Shown here in pieces: positions 1-6,150 of a stretch of DNA of 8,821 nucleotides. The translations under genes and the position numbers were made by a program. Source of the stretch: an uncultured Bacilli bacterium. Its GTDB lineage: Bacteria; Bacillota_I; Bacilli_A; RF39; UBA660. Every line of letters begins with the position of its first letter. Position 1 is the stretch's first letter. The notes under the pieces were generated by a model. The model did no database searches. It saw only the letters and a list, made by a program, of their open reading frames with translations, and was not told the DNA's origin. The stretch spans positions 1 through 8,821 of the forward strand of contig CANQMC010000046.1 of NCBI GenBank assembly GCA_947624855.1, given 5' to 3'.

Positions 1-6
1 GTTTTT

Positions 7-1035
7 ATGAATTTATTTAATTATATATCAATTCATGAAAATGAAACATTTAATGATTTTAAATTTACCGAAGTAGATAATTTAATATTATCTCTTTTAG
101 CATATTTAGATTTTACAAATATAGTACCTGCTTTTAAAAAAGGAAAAATAAGTTTAAAAGATGCTTTTTCTAAATATAGTAAACCTAAAAATGATTTTTT
201 CTTATTTAATACTTTTAAAATGTTTAAATTAATGGCAAATACTAAAAGATATAAAGATATCATTCTTTATAATTATGTAAAAATAATAAATGATGAAATG
301 CAATTTGGTGCTCTTACAATGAAATTAAATGACTCCAATACTTTTGTTGCTTTTGCCGGCACTGATACTTCAATTATTGGTTGGGAAGAAGATTTCAAAA
401 TGGCCTGTTTTTATCCTGGAGCTAGTCAAAAATATGCTGGTATTTATCTTGATAAAACAATTAAATTAAAAGATCAAAATGTAATAATTGGAGGTCATTC
501 AAAAGGAGGAAACTTAGCCATAAGTGCCGCTTTAAGATGTAAATTTTACATAAGAAGAAAAATAATTGCTATTTATAATAATGATGGTCCTGGTTTTTTA
601 AAAGAACAAATAGAATCATTTCCCTATCAAAGAATAAAAAAGAAAATTAAAATGTATGTCCCCAAAGATAGTATAATTGGCATGATTTTATATCCTATTG
701 AAGATTATACAGTCGTTAAATCTAAAAGTTTTAATATATTCCAACATAATGCCTTTAATTGGTTAGTAAATAATAATAGTTTTATTAAAGAAAAACAAAA
801 TAAAAGAAGTATTAAATTACAAGTTAGATTAAATAGAAAATTAGAAGAAATTCCACCTGCAAAAAAACTTATAATTATTAATCAAATATTTGATATTTTT
901 CATGATAATAAAATAAAAGATGCCAAAGAAATAAGACTTAAAAACATTTTTAATTTAATAAAAAGTTTTAAAGTCTTAGATAAAGAAACACAAAATATGT
1001 TACTAGAACTTATAATAATTTTATTTTTTAAATAA
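7..1035 (+). CDS. DUF2974 (Mbeg1-like) alpha/beta-hydrolase-fold protein
   Basis: This is a complete 342-residue protein that resembles the Firmicutes DUF2974 family, whose members have an alpha/beta-hydrolase core and no settled substrate. Visible family marks are the N-terminal EVDNLILS and YLDF segments (residues about 22-37), the FAGTD...GWEEDF block (about 116-130), the nucleophile elbow GGHSKGGN with Ser165, NDGPG with Asp193, and QHNAFNW with His247. Ser165, a downstream Asp and His247 would make a lipase/esterase-like triad; the Asp assignment is inferred. There is no signal peptide or obvious membrane helix, so a cytoplasmic location is likely. The ATG at 7 matches where the family usually begins, but only six bases precede it, so the ribosome site is not visible. 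It runs convergent to the minus-strand operon, with a 13-bp gap between stop codons. Base composition matches its neighbours. I am confident of the family; the function is unknown. Confidence 0.85.
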   Translation: MNLFNYISIHENETFNDFKFTEVDNLILSLLAYLDFTNIVPAFKKGKISLKDAFSKYSKPKNDFFLFNTFKMFKLMANTKRYKDIILYNYVKIINDEMQFGALTMKLNDSNTFVAFAGTDTSIIGWEEDFKMACFYPGASQKYAGIYLDKTIKLKDQNVIIGGHSKGGNLAISAALRCKFYIRRKIIAIYNNDGPGFLKEQIESFPYQRIKKKIKMYVPKDSIIGMILYPIEDYTVVKSKSFNIFQHNAFNWLVNNNSFIKEKQNKRSIKLQVRLNRKLEEIPPAKKLIIINQIFDIFHDNKIKDAKEIRLKNIFNLIKSFKVLDKETQNMLLELIIILFFK

Positions 1036-1048
1036 TTAACTAATAATT

Positions 1049-1489
1049 CTATTTTCTTTTAGTATATTTAACTTTTTTAAGATATCTTTTTAAGGCTAAA
1101 TAAGCAAATATTGTTGAAACAATAACACCTAAGATTGATTCATATATTGCCGTTACAAAAACTGATAATTTACAAATATCAATGCCCATAATATTATGAA
1201 CAATTATAGCTACTACAAAAAAGCCCACTACAAAAGCTAAAAGTATATAACCAATCGCATATTTTAAAGCTTCTAATATTGATAATTTTCTTTTTACATG
1301 TTTTGCAGTTTGTTTTAAAACAATAAGACAGTTAAGCAAAGTTGGAACTCCACAACACATAGCACCCCCAATAAAATTAGGAATAACATCATCTTTATTA
1401 ACACCAACAAGTGAAACTAAAATGATTCCTAAAATAAAACCTACAACCACCCCTGGTACTAATTCTTTAATAATATCTTCTTTTTTCAT
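1049..1489 (-). CDS. small four-helix integral membrane protein, function unknown
   Basis: I do not recognise a named family for this 146-residue protein. It has four hydrophobic segments at about residues 11-30, 37-58, 77-98 and 109-133. The loop at 59-76 and the C-terminal tail are rich in Lys and Arg, which predicts both ends inside the cell under the positive-inside rule. The second helix carries a Gly-Gly...Cys-Cys patch (residues 41-46) and a further Cys54, which is unusual in so small a protein. Its ATG lies only 4 bp after the butyrate kinase stop codon, and an AAAGGA element within the end of that gene can serve as its ribosome site. It is therefore almost certainly the last gene of the acyl carrier/hydrolase/Pta/Buk operon. 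A role in moving or sensing the acid made or used by the operon is a guess from position only. No clear terminator hairpin follows it before the convergent gene. Confidence 0.75.
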   Translation of the reverse strand: MKKEDIIKELVPGVVVGFILGIILVSLVGVNKDDVIPNFIGGAMCCGVPTLLNCLIVLKQTAKHVKRKLSILEALKYAIGYILLAFVVGFFVVAIIVHNIMGIDICKLSVFVTAIYESILGVIVSTIFAYLALKRYLKKVKYTKRK

Positions 1490-1493
1490 ATCT

Positions 1494-2597
1494 CTAAATT
1501 CCTTTAAATACAGGTATACCTGTATATTCTTTTGATTTTTCTGTTTTATTTAAAACTCTTAAAGCCCCTGCTGCTAATGCTTCTAATTCATATTCACCAG
1601 GCATCAATACTACTTTAGCTATTTTTTTAATATATTTAGTTAAATTTTTAACCAAATATTCATCATTAGCAATTCCTCCTGTTAAAATTATAGCACTACA
1701 ATTGCCTTTTAAAGCAACATACATAGCTCCTACTTGTTTAGCTATTTGATAAATCATCGCATCATAAATAACTTTTGCTTTTCTATCACCATCATTTATC
1801 ATTTTTCCTACAACTTGCATATCATTAGTTCCAAGATGAGCCATAATTCCCCCATTTTTATTTATTAATTCTTTTATTTCTTTTTCAGTATATTTACCAC
1901 TAAAACACATATTAACTAAAGGTTTAGCTGGAATAAAACCACTTCGATTTGGAGTCATAGGTCCATCCCCATTTATAATATCATTACAATCTATCATTTT
2001 TCCATGATTATGAGCTGCAATTGATATTCCACCTCCAATATGACAAATAATTAAATTTAAATCTTCATACTTACTTTTAATTTTTTGAGCATATCTAATA
2101 GCAATTTCTTTTTGATTTAAAGCATGAATTCTACTTTCTCGATAAATACCTGGAACACCAGTTATTCGAGCTTCAATTTTAAATTCATCAACATCAGGAG
2201 GATTAACACAAAAAGATGGTTTACCAAATAAATCTCCTAATTCTTTAGCTAAAACTATTCCTAAAGCTGATGGATGTTTTACTATTTTCATACTTTTAGC
2301 ATGTTCATACATTAAATCATTTATTTTATAAGTTCCACCTTTACAACATTCTAAAGAACCTCCTCGACCAGAAAAAGCCTCAACTGTTTTAATATCAATT
2401 TTATTTTTTTCTAAAACTTTTAAAATAGTATTAAGTCTAAACTCTTTTTGATCAGATATTTCTTTAAAAGGTGCTAAATCTTCAACTGTATGAATAATAT
2501 TTTCTTTAAAAACGCATTTATCATTATCAAATATTCCAATTTTAGTACTTGTTGACCCAGGATCTATAGCTAAAATTCGATAATTATTTTTTGGCAT
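1494..2597 (-). CDS. buk: butyrate kinase (acetokinase/ASKHA family)
   Basis: Butyrate kinase transfers phosphate between butyryl-phosphate and ADP, giving butyrate and ATP; it can run in reverse and often accepts other short or branched acids. The 367 residues carry the family marks in order: phosphate-binding AIDPGSTSTK (about 10-19), SGRGG, HPSALG, a long ARI(T/S)G...HALNQK block, HIGGGIS (from His186), NGDGPMTPNRSG, GKYTEKEIK, AHLGTND, and a C-terminal LTGGIA and PGE..ALAAGALR. Length is close to the usual 355 or so. The frame is also open to a GTG at 2609, but I chose the ATG at 2597: AGGTGAAC (2604-2611) lies at good spacing before it, and it begins MPKNNYRILAID, close to the family start. 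It overlaps the upstream phosphate acyltransferase gene by 14 bp, so translation is probably coupled. Buks often have AINPGS at the first motif; here the Asn is Asp. Family call is very secure; the natural acid substrate is not. Confidence 0.95.
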   Translation of the reverse strand: MPKNNYRILAIDPGSTSTKIGIFDNDKCVFKENIIHTVEDLAPFKEISDQKEFRLNTILKVLEKNKIDIKTVEAFSGRGGSLECCKGGTYKINDLMYEHAKSMKIVKHPSALGIVLAKELGDLFGKPSFCVNPPDVDEFKIEARITGVPGIYRESRIHALNQKEIAIRYAQKIKSKYEDLNLIICHIGGGISIAAHNHGKMIDCNDIINGDGPMTPNRSGFIPAKPLVNMCFSGKYTEKEIKELINKNGGIMAHLGTNDMQVVGKMINDGDRKAKVIYDAMIYQIAKQVGAMYVALKGNCSAIILTGGIANDEYLVKNLTKYIKKIAKVVLMPGEYELEALAAGALRVLNKTEKSKEYTGIPVFKGI

Positions 2598-3600
2598 TTT
2601 TAAGTTCACCTGCCCTTACAATTGAAAATAAAATATTTCCAACTAACTCAGAAACAGGAGCTCCTCTAGAACAATCACTACAAATTAAACGAAAACCTTG
2701 AAGTAATGGTCCATAAGCATCAGCATGTCCAAATTGTTGAATTAATTTAACTCCAATATTACCAGCATTTAAATCTGGAAATATTAATATATTAGCTTGT
2801 CCTGCTACCTCACTTGGTCTTTTTACTTTCTTTTTCGCTACTTCTGGAACAATCGCTGAATCAAGTTGAAATTCTCCATCTATTTTTAAATCCGGCCGTC
2901 TTTCATTAGCAATCTTTACAGCTTGAACTACTTTATCAACTAATTCACCTTGACCAGAACCTAAAGTTGAATAAGAAAGCATTGCACACTTTGGTTCCCA
3001 ATCGGTAACTGCTTTAATAGTATCACAAGTAGCAATTGCAATACTAGCAAGCTCTGAAGCCGATGGATTAGTTGTAACTGCACAATCACCGACCGCTATT
3101 AAATGTCCTCCATCAGCAAAAGTATAATCAGGAATCTCAGCAATTCCAACTGATGAAATAATATCTAAATTATCTTTTAAACCAACGATAGTTTGAGAAG
3201 CTAATATAAAATCTCCCGAAGTACTCATAAATCCTCCAAAAGTTACATCTACTTCTCCTATAGCTTCCATCATTAAAGCTAAATATAAAGGATCATTTAA
3301 TCTTCTTCTTAAAGATTTTTCTCCATAAACTAAATTAGGTAAATCTAAATATTTTTTTAATACTTTTTCTTTATATTCTTCATTTTTAATATCTACATAT
3401 TCCCATTTTGTATCATCAACACTGTTATCTTTACATAATTTTTGAATTTCTGCTATATCTCCAACAACTACTACCGTACCATATTCTCCATCTGATATTT
3501 CTTTCATTGCTAAAATCATTTTTAAATCATTAGCTTCCGGAAAGGCTACCCGAACTGGGTTAGCCTTAGCTTTAGCTCTAACTTTATCCATTAAATTCAT
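2584..3600 (-). CDS. phosphate acyltransferase, Pta/EutD type (acetyl or butyryl)
   Basis: This 338-residue enzyme belongs to the PTA_PTB family, which exchanges CoA for phosphate on a short acyl group. It reads like phosphotransacetylase rather than classical Ptb. It has the PVRVAFPEAND start (residues about 15-25), GDCAVTTNPSASELASIA, EPKCAMLSYST, a GEFQLDSAIVPEVA block, FPDLNAGNIG, YGPLLQG and CSRG with Ser311-Arg312, which match the catalytic Ser-Arg of Pta. The following acidic position, usually Asp, appears to be Glu318. Its length fits Pta (about 330) better than Ptb (about 300). It sits directly before butyrate kinase, so the operon context argues for butyryl- or broader acyl-phosphate formation, whereas the sequence argues for the acetyl clade. 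That conflict is why no symbol is given. The ATG at 3600 is supported by AGGAGA about 6 bp upstream, overlapping the stop codon of the hydrolase gene 9 bp away. The C-terminus overlaps buk by 14 bp. Confidence 0.93.
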   Translation of the reverse strand: MNLMDKVRAKAKANPVRVAFPEANDLKMILAMKEISDGEYGTVVVVGDIAEIQKLCKDNSVDDTKWEYVDIKNEEYKEKVLKKYLDLPNLVYGEKSLRRRLNDPLYLALMMEAIGEVDVTFGGFMSTSGDFILASQTIVGLKDNLDIISSVGIAEIPDYTFADGGHLIAVGDCAVTTNPSASELASIAIATCDTIKAVTDWEPKCAMLSYSTLGSGQGELVDKVVQAVKIANERRPDLKIDGEFQLDSAIVPEVAKKKVKRPSEVAGQANILIFPDLNAGNIGVKLIQQFGHADAYGPLLQGFRLICSDCSRGAPVSELVGNILFSIVRAGELKNAKK

Positions 3601-3609
3601 TTTAGTCTC

Positions 3610-5421
3610 CTATCTATAAATGTAATCTCCATCTTCATATCTAGGAGGAATTTCTGGTACTAATAAATATGATTCATATTTACCACCTGTATGAATTACA
3701 TGCTCACCCTTATTATCTGGGAACCAAACAAGTGGTTCAAACCATTCATCCCGAATATATCTACCAGCAATTTGTAATTGTAATTTTTGACCTTTATGCC
3801 ATATTCTAGAAATTGGCCATATTTCAATATCAACTGGCACTATTTCTCCTGGTTTTAATTTTTCAACTCGATCATGAGTATGAACTGGTTGATATTCCGT
3901 TGATTTTTCTTCATCTAAATGCCTTGCTGAAACTCGAAGTTTACCCCAAGCTCCAGGATGGCGTTCACTACCAAATATTGTTACAGGTAATTCTTCACCT
4001 TTAGTTGATAACTTTTTAATCGTAATAAATAAATCCATATCATCATGACCTTTAGCCTCAACATACATTCTAAGTTTCATATAACCTGTAAGTTCTGTAT
4101 CTTTTCTAAATGTATATTCAAAAGTTGTTAAACCTTTCTCTCCATCATAACTAACACTACTAGCATTTTTAACTGGAGCATCTCCAAGTTTATGAGTATT
4201 TGCATTTAAATATAATTTTTTGTAATTAGTTCGAGCAAGTGGCCATTCATTTTCTGGACGATTAGTTTGATATGGATATTCAAAAGCATCCATTACTTCC
4301 ATTCTTATTCTTGGAGTTAATTCCCAACCATTATATATTCCTTTTAAATAACGATCAAAGAATAATTTTAAATCTTGTAACCATTTAGAATTATAAGTAT
4401 CAGGCCACTCAAATACTTGATGACAACGCATCCATTTCTTTTTAGTTTTAATATTCTTAAAGCCTTCCCAACTTCCTCTTAAATGGAAATGATTCCAATT
4501 ACAAGTTGTATATACTGGAATATTAATTTTTTCATAATGAGGTATTTTATCTTGCCAATAAGGACTAGTTACAAATGGTTCTTTTTTAGCCATAGCAACC
4601 GTATTATCAATATATCCTCTTCCTTGAGCTGCAATTACAATTGAACCTCCAAAAAATCCTGGTATTCCTCCTTCCATGATACTTTCACGATATTGATCAC
4701 CTGTTGCTTCCCATGGAGCAATACAAACAAGATGTGGAGGACATTCAGCCGCAATCCGCCATTGACTCATAGCGACCCCTGAATTACCAAATAAAGCTAT
4801 TTTACCATTACACCATTTTTCTTTAGCAGCCCATTCAATAAAGTCATAGCCATCTCTTCCTTCTTGAGTACCAAATTGTTGTTGATCTCCTTCACTATTA
4901 CCAATACCTCGAGGGTCAACATTAGCAACAGCATAACCTTGATAACACCAATAAAGGGGATCTGATGATTCAAACTTACATACATTAGATACAGCTCCTG
5001 TTGGAACTCCCATTGGTCTAAAAATTTGAACTGGTTGATGCCATGGTTGTTTTCCAAAGAATGACCAACTAATAATTAAAGGAACTGGAGTTTGTAATGC
5101 ACTAGCTGGAATATAAATATCAGCATAAATAGTTACTCCATCCCGCATTTTAACTGGTCTATCTTGTAAACAAATAACTCTTTTTTCATCATCAACATAA
5201 TATTCTTTAGTTTCAATTGGTACCTCGATACAATAATTCATAGCTTCTTCTCTTGGTACTTTTTCAAATTCTTCTTTTGGAATTGGTTGAGTCATCTTTG
5301 TAAATATAACATCACAACTAGTTCCATCAGGATATTCTACCTTAACAATTTTTTCTTCACGTTTAGGCATTTCTTTTGGTAAAGATAATTCATTTTCAAT
5401 TTTCTTTTTTTCTTCCTTCAT
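3610..5421 (-). CDS. CocE/NonD-type serine hydrolase (peptidase S15 family)
   Basis: This 603-residue protein has the layout of the X-Pro dipeptidyl-peptidase/cocaine-esterase class. It has a charged N-terminal extension (residues 1 to about 90), then an alpha/beta-hydrolase core starting at MRDGVTIYADIYIP, with NVDPRGIGNSEG before the nucleophile elbow GNSGVAMSQW (Ser214). A C-terminal jelly-roll-like domain includes DMDLFITIKK, WHKGQKLQLQIAG and a HTGG motif, as in CocE and X-Pro enzymes. Such enzymes cleave esters or amides. No signal peptide is seen, so it should act in the cytoplasm. The position where CocE has its catalytic Asp (the W-x-D motif) reads C-N-W-N, with Asn310; His334 in RCHQVFEWPD is the likely catalytic His. 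I recall close relatives with similar W-T-N and EWPD motifs, so this may be a subfamily trait. It starts 21 bp after the carrier-protein stop, with AGAGGA upstream, and lies 9 bp before the phosphate acyltransferase gene. Substrate unknown. Confidence 0.88.
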   Translation of the reverse strand: MKEEKKKIENELSLPKEMPKREEKIVKVEYPDGTSCDVIFTKMTQPIPKEEFEKVPREEAMNYCIEVPIETKEYYVDDEKRVICLQDRPVKMRDGVTIYADIYIPASALQTPVPLIISWSFFGKQPWHQPVQIFRPMGVPTGAVSNVCKFESSDPLYWCYQGYAVANVDPRGIGNSEGDQQQFGTQEGRDGYDFIEWAAKEKWCNGKIALFGNSGVAMSQWRIAAECPPHLVCIAPWEATGDQYRESIMEGGIPGFFGGSIVIAAQGRGYIDNTVAMAKKEPFVTSPYWQDKIPHYEKINIPVYTTCNWNHFHLRGSWEGFKNIKTKKKWMRCHQVFEWPDTYNSKWLQDLKLFFDRYLKGIYNGWELTPRIRMEVMDAFEYPYQTNRPENEWPLARTNYKKLYLNANTHKLGDAPVKNASSVSYDGEKGLTTFEYTFRKDTELTGYMKLRMYVEAKGHDDMDLFITIKKLSTKGEELPVTIFGSERHPGAWGKLRVSARHLDEEKSTEYQPVHTHDRVEKLKPGEIVPVDIEIWPISRIWHKGQKLQLQIAGRYIRDEWFEPLVWFPDNKGEHVIHTGGKYESYLLVPEIPPRYEDGDYIYR

Positions 5422-5442
5422 ATTCTTTCCTCTTTTCTTCTT

Positions 5443-5685
5443 TTAACCTTCAATTTGTTTAGCAATAATTTCGGCAGCATCTTCAATAGTTTCAGCATGC
5501 ATTAATTCTGTATACTTAATATAACAATCATATTCTTCTTCAAATTTTGAAATAATACCTACCATTTCAATGCTTTTTAAATCAATGTCATTCTTAATAT
5601 TAGTTTTTCCAGATAATGTACTAGCATCTACTCCTAAAGCCTCTGCTGTTCTTTCAATTAATTTTGTTAAAATTTCTTCTTTCAT
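5443..5685 (-). CDS. acyl carrier protein (PP-binding domain)
   Basis: This 80-residue acidic helical protein has the size and pattern of an acyl carrier protein, which holds an acyl group on a 4'-phosphopantetheine arm. The key region reads DIDLKSIEMVGII, followed 15 positions later by FEEEYD, matching the spacing from the modified serine to EEEF in ordinary ACPs. Ser38 is the expected attachment site. The usual Asp-Ser-Leu motif is Lys-Ser-Ile here, which resembles specialised carrier proteins more than the fatty-acid synthase ACP. It is the first gene of the five-gene minus-strand operon, with a near-ideal TAAGGAGGA ribosome site (5692-5700) and an extended -10 promoter close upstream. The next gene, a serine hydrolase, starts 21 bp after it. 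Being unlinked to a full fab cluster, though near a FabG-like SDR, suggests a dedicated carrier. Which acyl group it carries cannot be told from sequence. Confidence 0.88.
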   Translation of the reverse strand: MKEEILTKLIERTAEALGVDASTLSGKTNIKNDIDLKSIEMVGIISKFEEEYDCYIKYTELMHAETIEDAAEIIAKQIEG

Positions 5686-5691
5686 TTATAG

Positions 5692-5700
5692 TCCTCCTTA
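5692..5700 (-). promoter_or_regulatory. strong ribosome binding site of the carrier-protein gene
   Basis: On the minus strand TAAGGAGGA lies 6 bases before the ATG at 5685. It is the best match to the anti-Shine-Dalgarno consensus in the window. This fits a highly translated operon-leading gene and fixes the carrier-protein start. Confidence 0.8.
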
Positions 5701-5708
5701 TCATAATA

Positions 5709-5717
5709 ATTATACCA
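5709..5717 (-). promoter_or_regulatory. extended -10 promoter of the ACP-hydrolase-Pta-Buk operon
   Basis: On the minus strand the sequence TGGTATAAT gives a perfect TATAAT preceded by the TG of an extended -10 element. No good -35 hexamer is present at 16-18 bp spacing, which extended -10 promoters tolerate. The predicted start point, near 5702, would leave a leader of only about 17 nt with the Shine-Dalgarno site inside it. The promoter lies downstream of the terminator of the upstream RNA element (5774-5802), so it can fire independently of that element. Confidence 0.6.
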
Positions 5718-5773
5718 CACAAAAAAGACATAATCTATTAAAATTAATAAAAACTTGCAATATGTTTACATAC

Positions 5774-5802
5774 AAAAAAATAGCGTTGACAAATCGCTAT
5801 TT
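5774..5802 (-). terminator. intrinsic terminator of the upstream RNA element
   Basis: On the minus strand AAATAGCG (5802-5795) and CGCTATTT (5785-5778) form an 8-bp stem with a 9-nt loop, running into seven T residues (to 5774). This is a clear rho-independent terminator for minus-strand transcription. The plus strand lacks a matching T-tract. It ends transcription from the promoter at 6005-6033 before the carrier-protein promoter. Confidence 0.75.
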
Positions 5803-5998
5803 CTAGTTTGAATCAATAATAGTTTAGTCGAACTAATTATTGCTCATTTGAAGTTTTCTTTCTTCCAACGATCGTATTCTTAATAATAATGAGACCCGAA
5901 GGCATTCATTGCATCCTCATATACCAAAATATGATAAGAAATAATAACTAATAAACTATTGTAGATTAATTATTATTAATCGCTATATCTTATTAAGT
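5774..5998 (-). ncRNA. putative structured non-coding RNA (~225 nt), class unknown
   Basis: Between the SDR and carrier-protein genes, no reading frame of note exists on either strand. The minus strand instead shows a full transcription unit: a promoter at 6033-6005, a likely start near 5998 and a terminator ending at 5774. The RNA folds into a long imperfect rod. The segment at 5952-5960 pairs perfectly with 5818-5826 (9 bp). Outside it, 5964-5967 pairs with 5811-5814 across a 3x3 internal loop. An apical 5-bp stem joins 5916-5920 to 5889-5893 around a 22-nt loop containing CCTTCGGG. A small GAAG/CTTC hairpin lies on the 3' side of the central open region. Size and topology recall 6S RNA, but I cannot match its consensus, so that is only a suggestion. 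I saw no tmRNA, RNase P, SRP or T-box marks. It could also be a conditionally terminated leader for the downstream operon. Confidence 0.6.
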
Positions 5999-6004
5999 AA
6001 TTTA

Positions 6005-6033
6005 ATTATAACATCTAATATTTACTTTGACAA
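6005..6033 (-). promoter_or_regulatory. strong promoter of the structured RNA
   Basis: On the minus strand TTGTCA (6033-6028) is followed by a 17-bp spacer and a perfect TATAAT (6010-6005), itself preceded by TG at the extended -10 position. This is the best sigma-A-type promoter in the window. The predicted start near 5998 lies just before the first bases of the folded element. The DNA from 6034 to 6150, between this promoter and the SDR stop, is very AT-rich. It holds only a weak A/T hairpin (6084-6118) without a T-tract. Confidence 0.75.
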
Positions 6034-6150
6034 TATATTTTTTTAATTTTTTTCTAAATAATACTTTTTTTCAAGTTCCTTTAAATTTTAAGTTTTGATA
6101 AATCCTCAAGCTTAAATTAATTAAAGTATATAATATATAATAAGTATTTA

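Noticed and set aside
2598..2609. GTG start that would lengthen butyrate kinase by four residues
   Set aside because: The GTG is itself part of the AGGTGAAC ribosome site for the ATG at 2597, and the only G-rich stretch before the GTG is about 3 bases away, too close to serve it.
4797..5057. Other-frame open readings inside the hydrolase gene (here and at 3813-4004), and antisense in the DUF2974 gene (33-263)
   Set aside because: Each is fully inside a well-supported gene and reads as low-complexity shadow sequence.
5756..5774. TGTAAACATATTGCA on the minus strand as a catabolite-response element
   Set aside because: It lacks the central CG of the cre consensus; small A/T palindromes are common in this DNA.
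5570..5806. Plus-strand open frame across the carrier-protein gene and its promoter
   Set aside because: It lies antisense to a clear acyl carrier protein, runs through its promoter and the RNA terminator, and has no family resemblance or ribosome site.
5803..5826. AGTTTGAATCAA resembling a FabT/MarR-type fatty-acid repressor site
   Set aside because: The half-sites are one base apart instead of three, and the segment is better explained as part of the 9-bp helix of the structured RNA.
5774..5998. T-box, tmRNA, RNase P or SRP RNA
   Set aside because: No T-box antiterminator motif, no tRNA-like 3' end, no RNase P GAGGAAAGTC motif and no SRP GGAAGCAG motif are present.
6084..6118. Hairpin AATTTTAAG/CTTAAATT after the SDR gene as a terminator
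   Set aside because: The stem is all A/T apart from one end pair, has a long loop and no T-tract on either strand.
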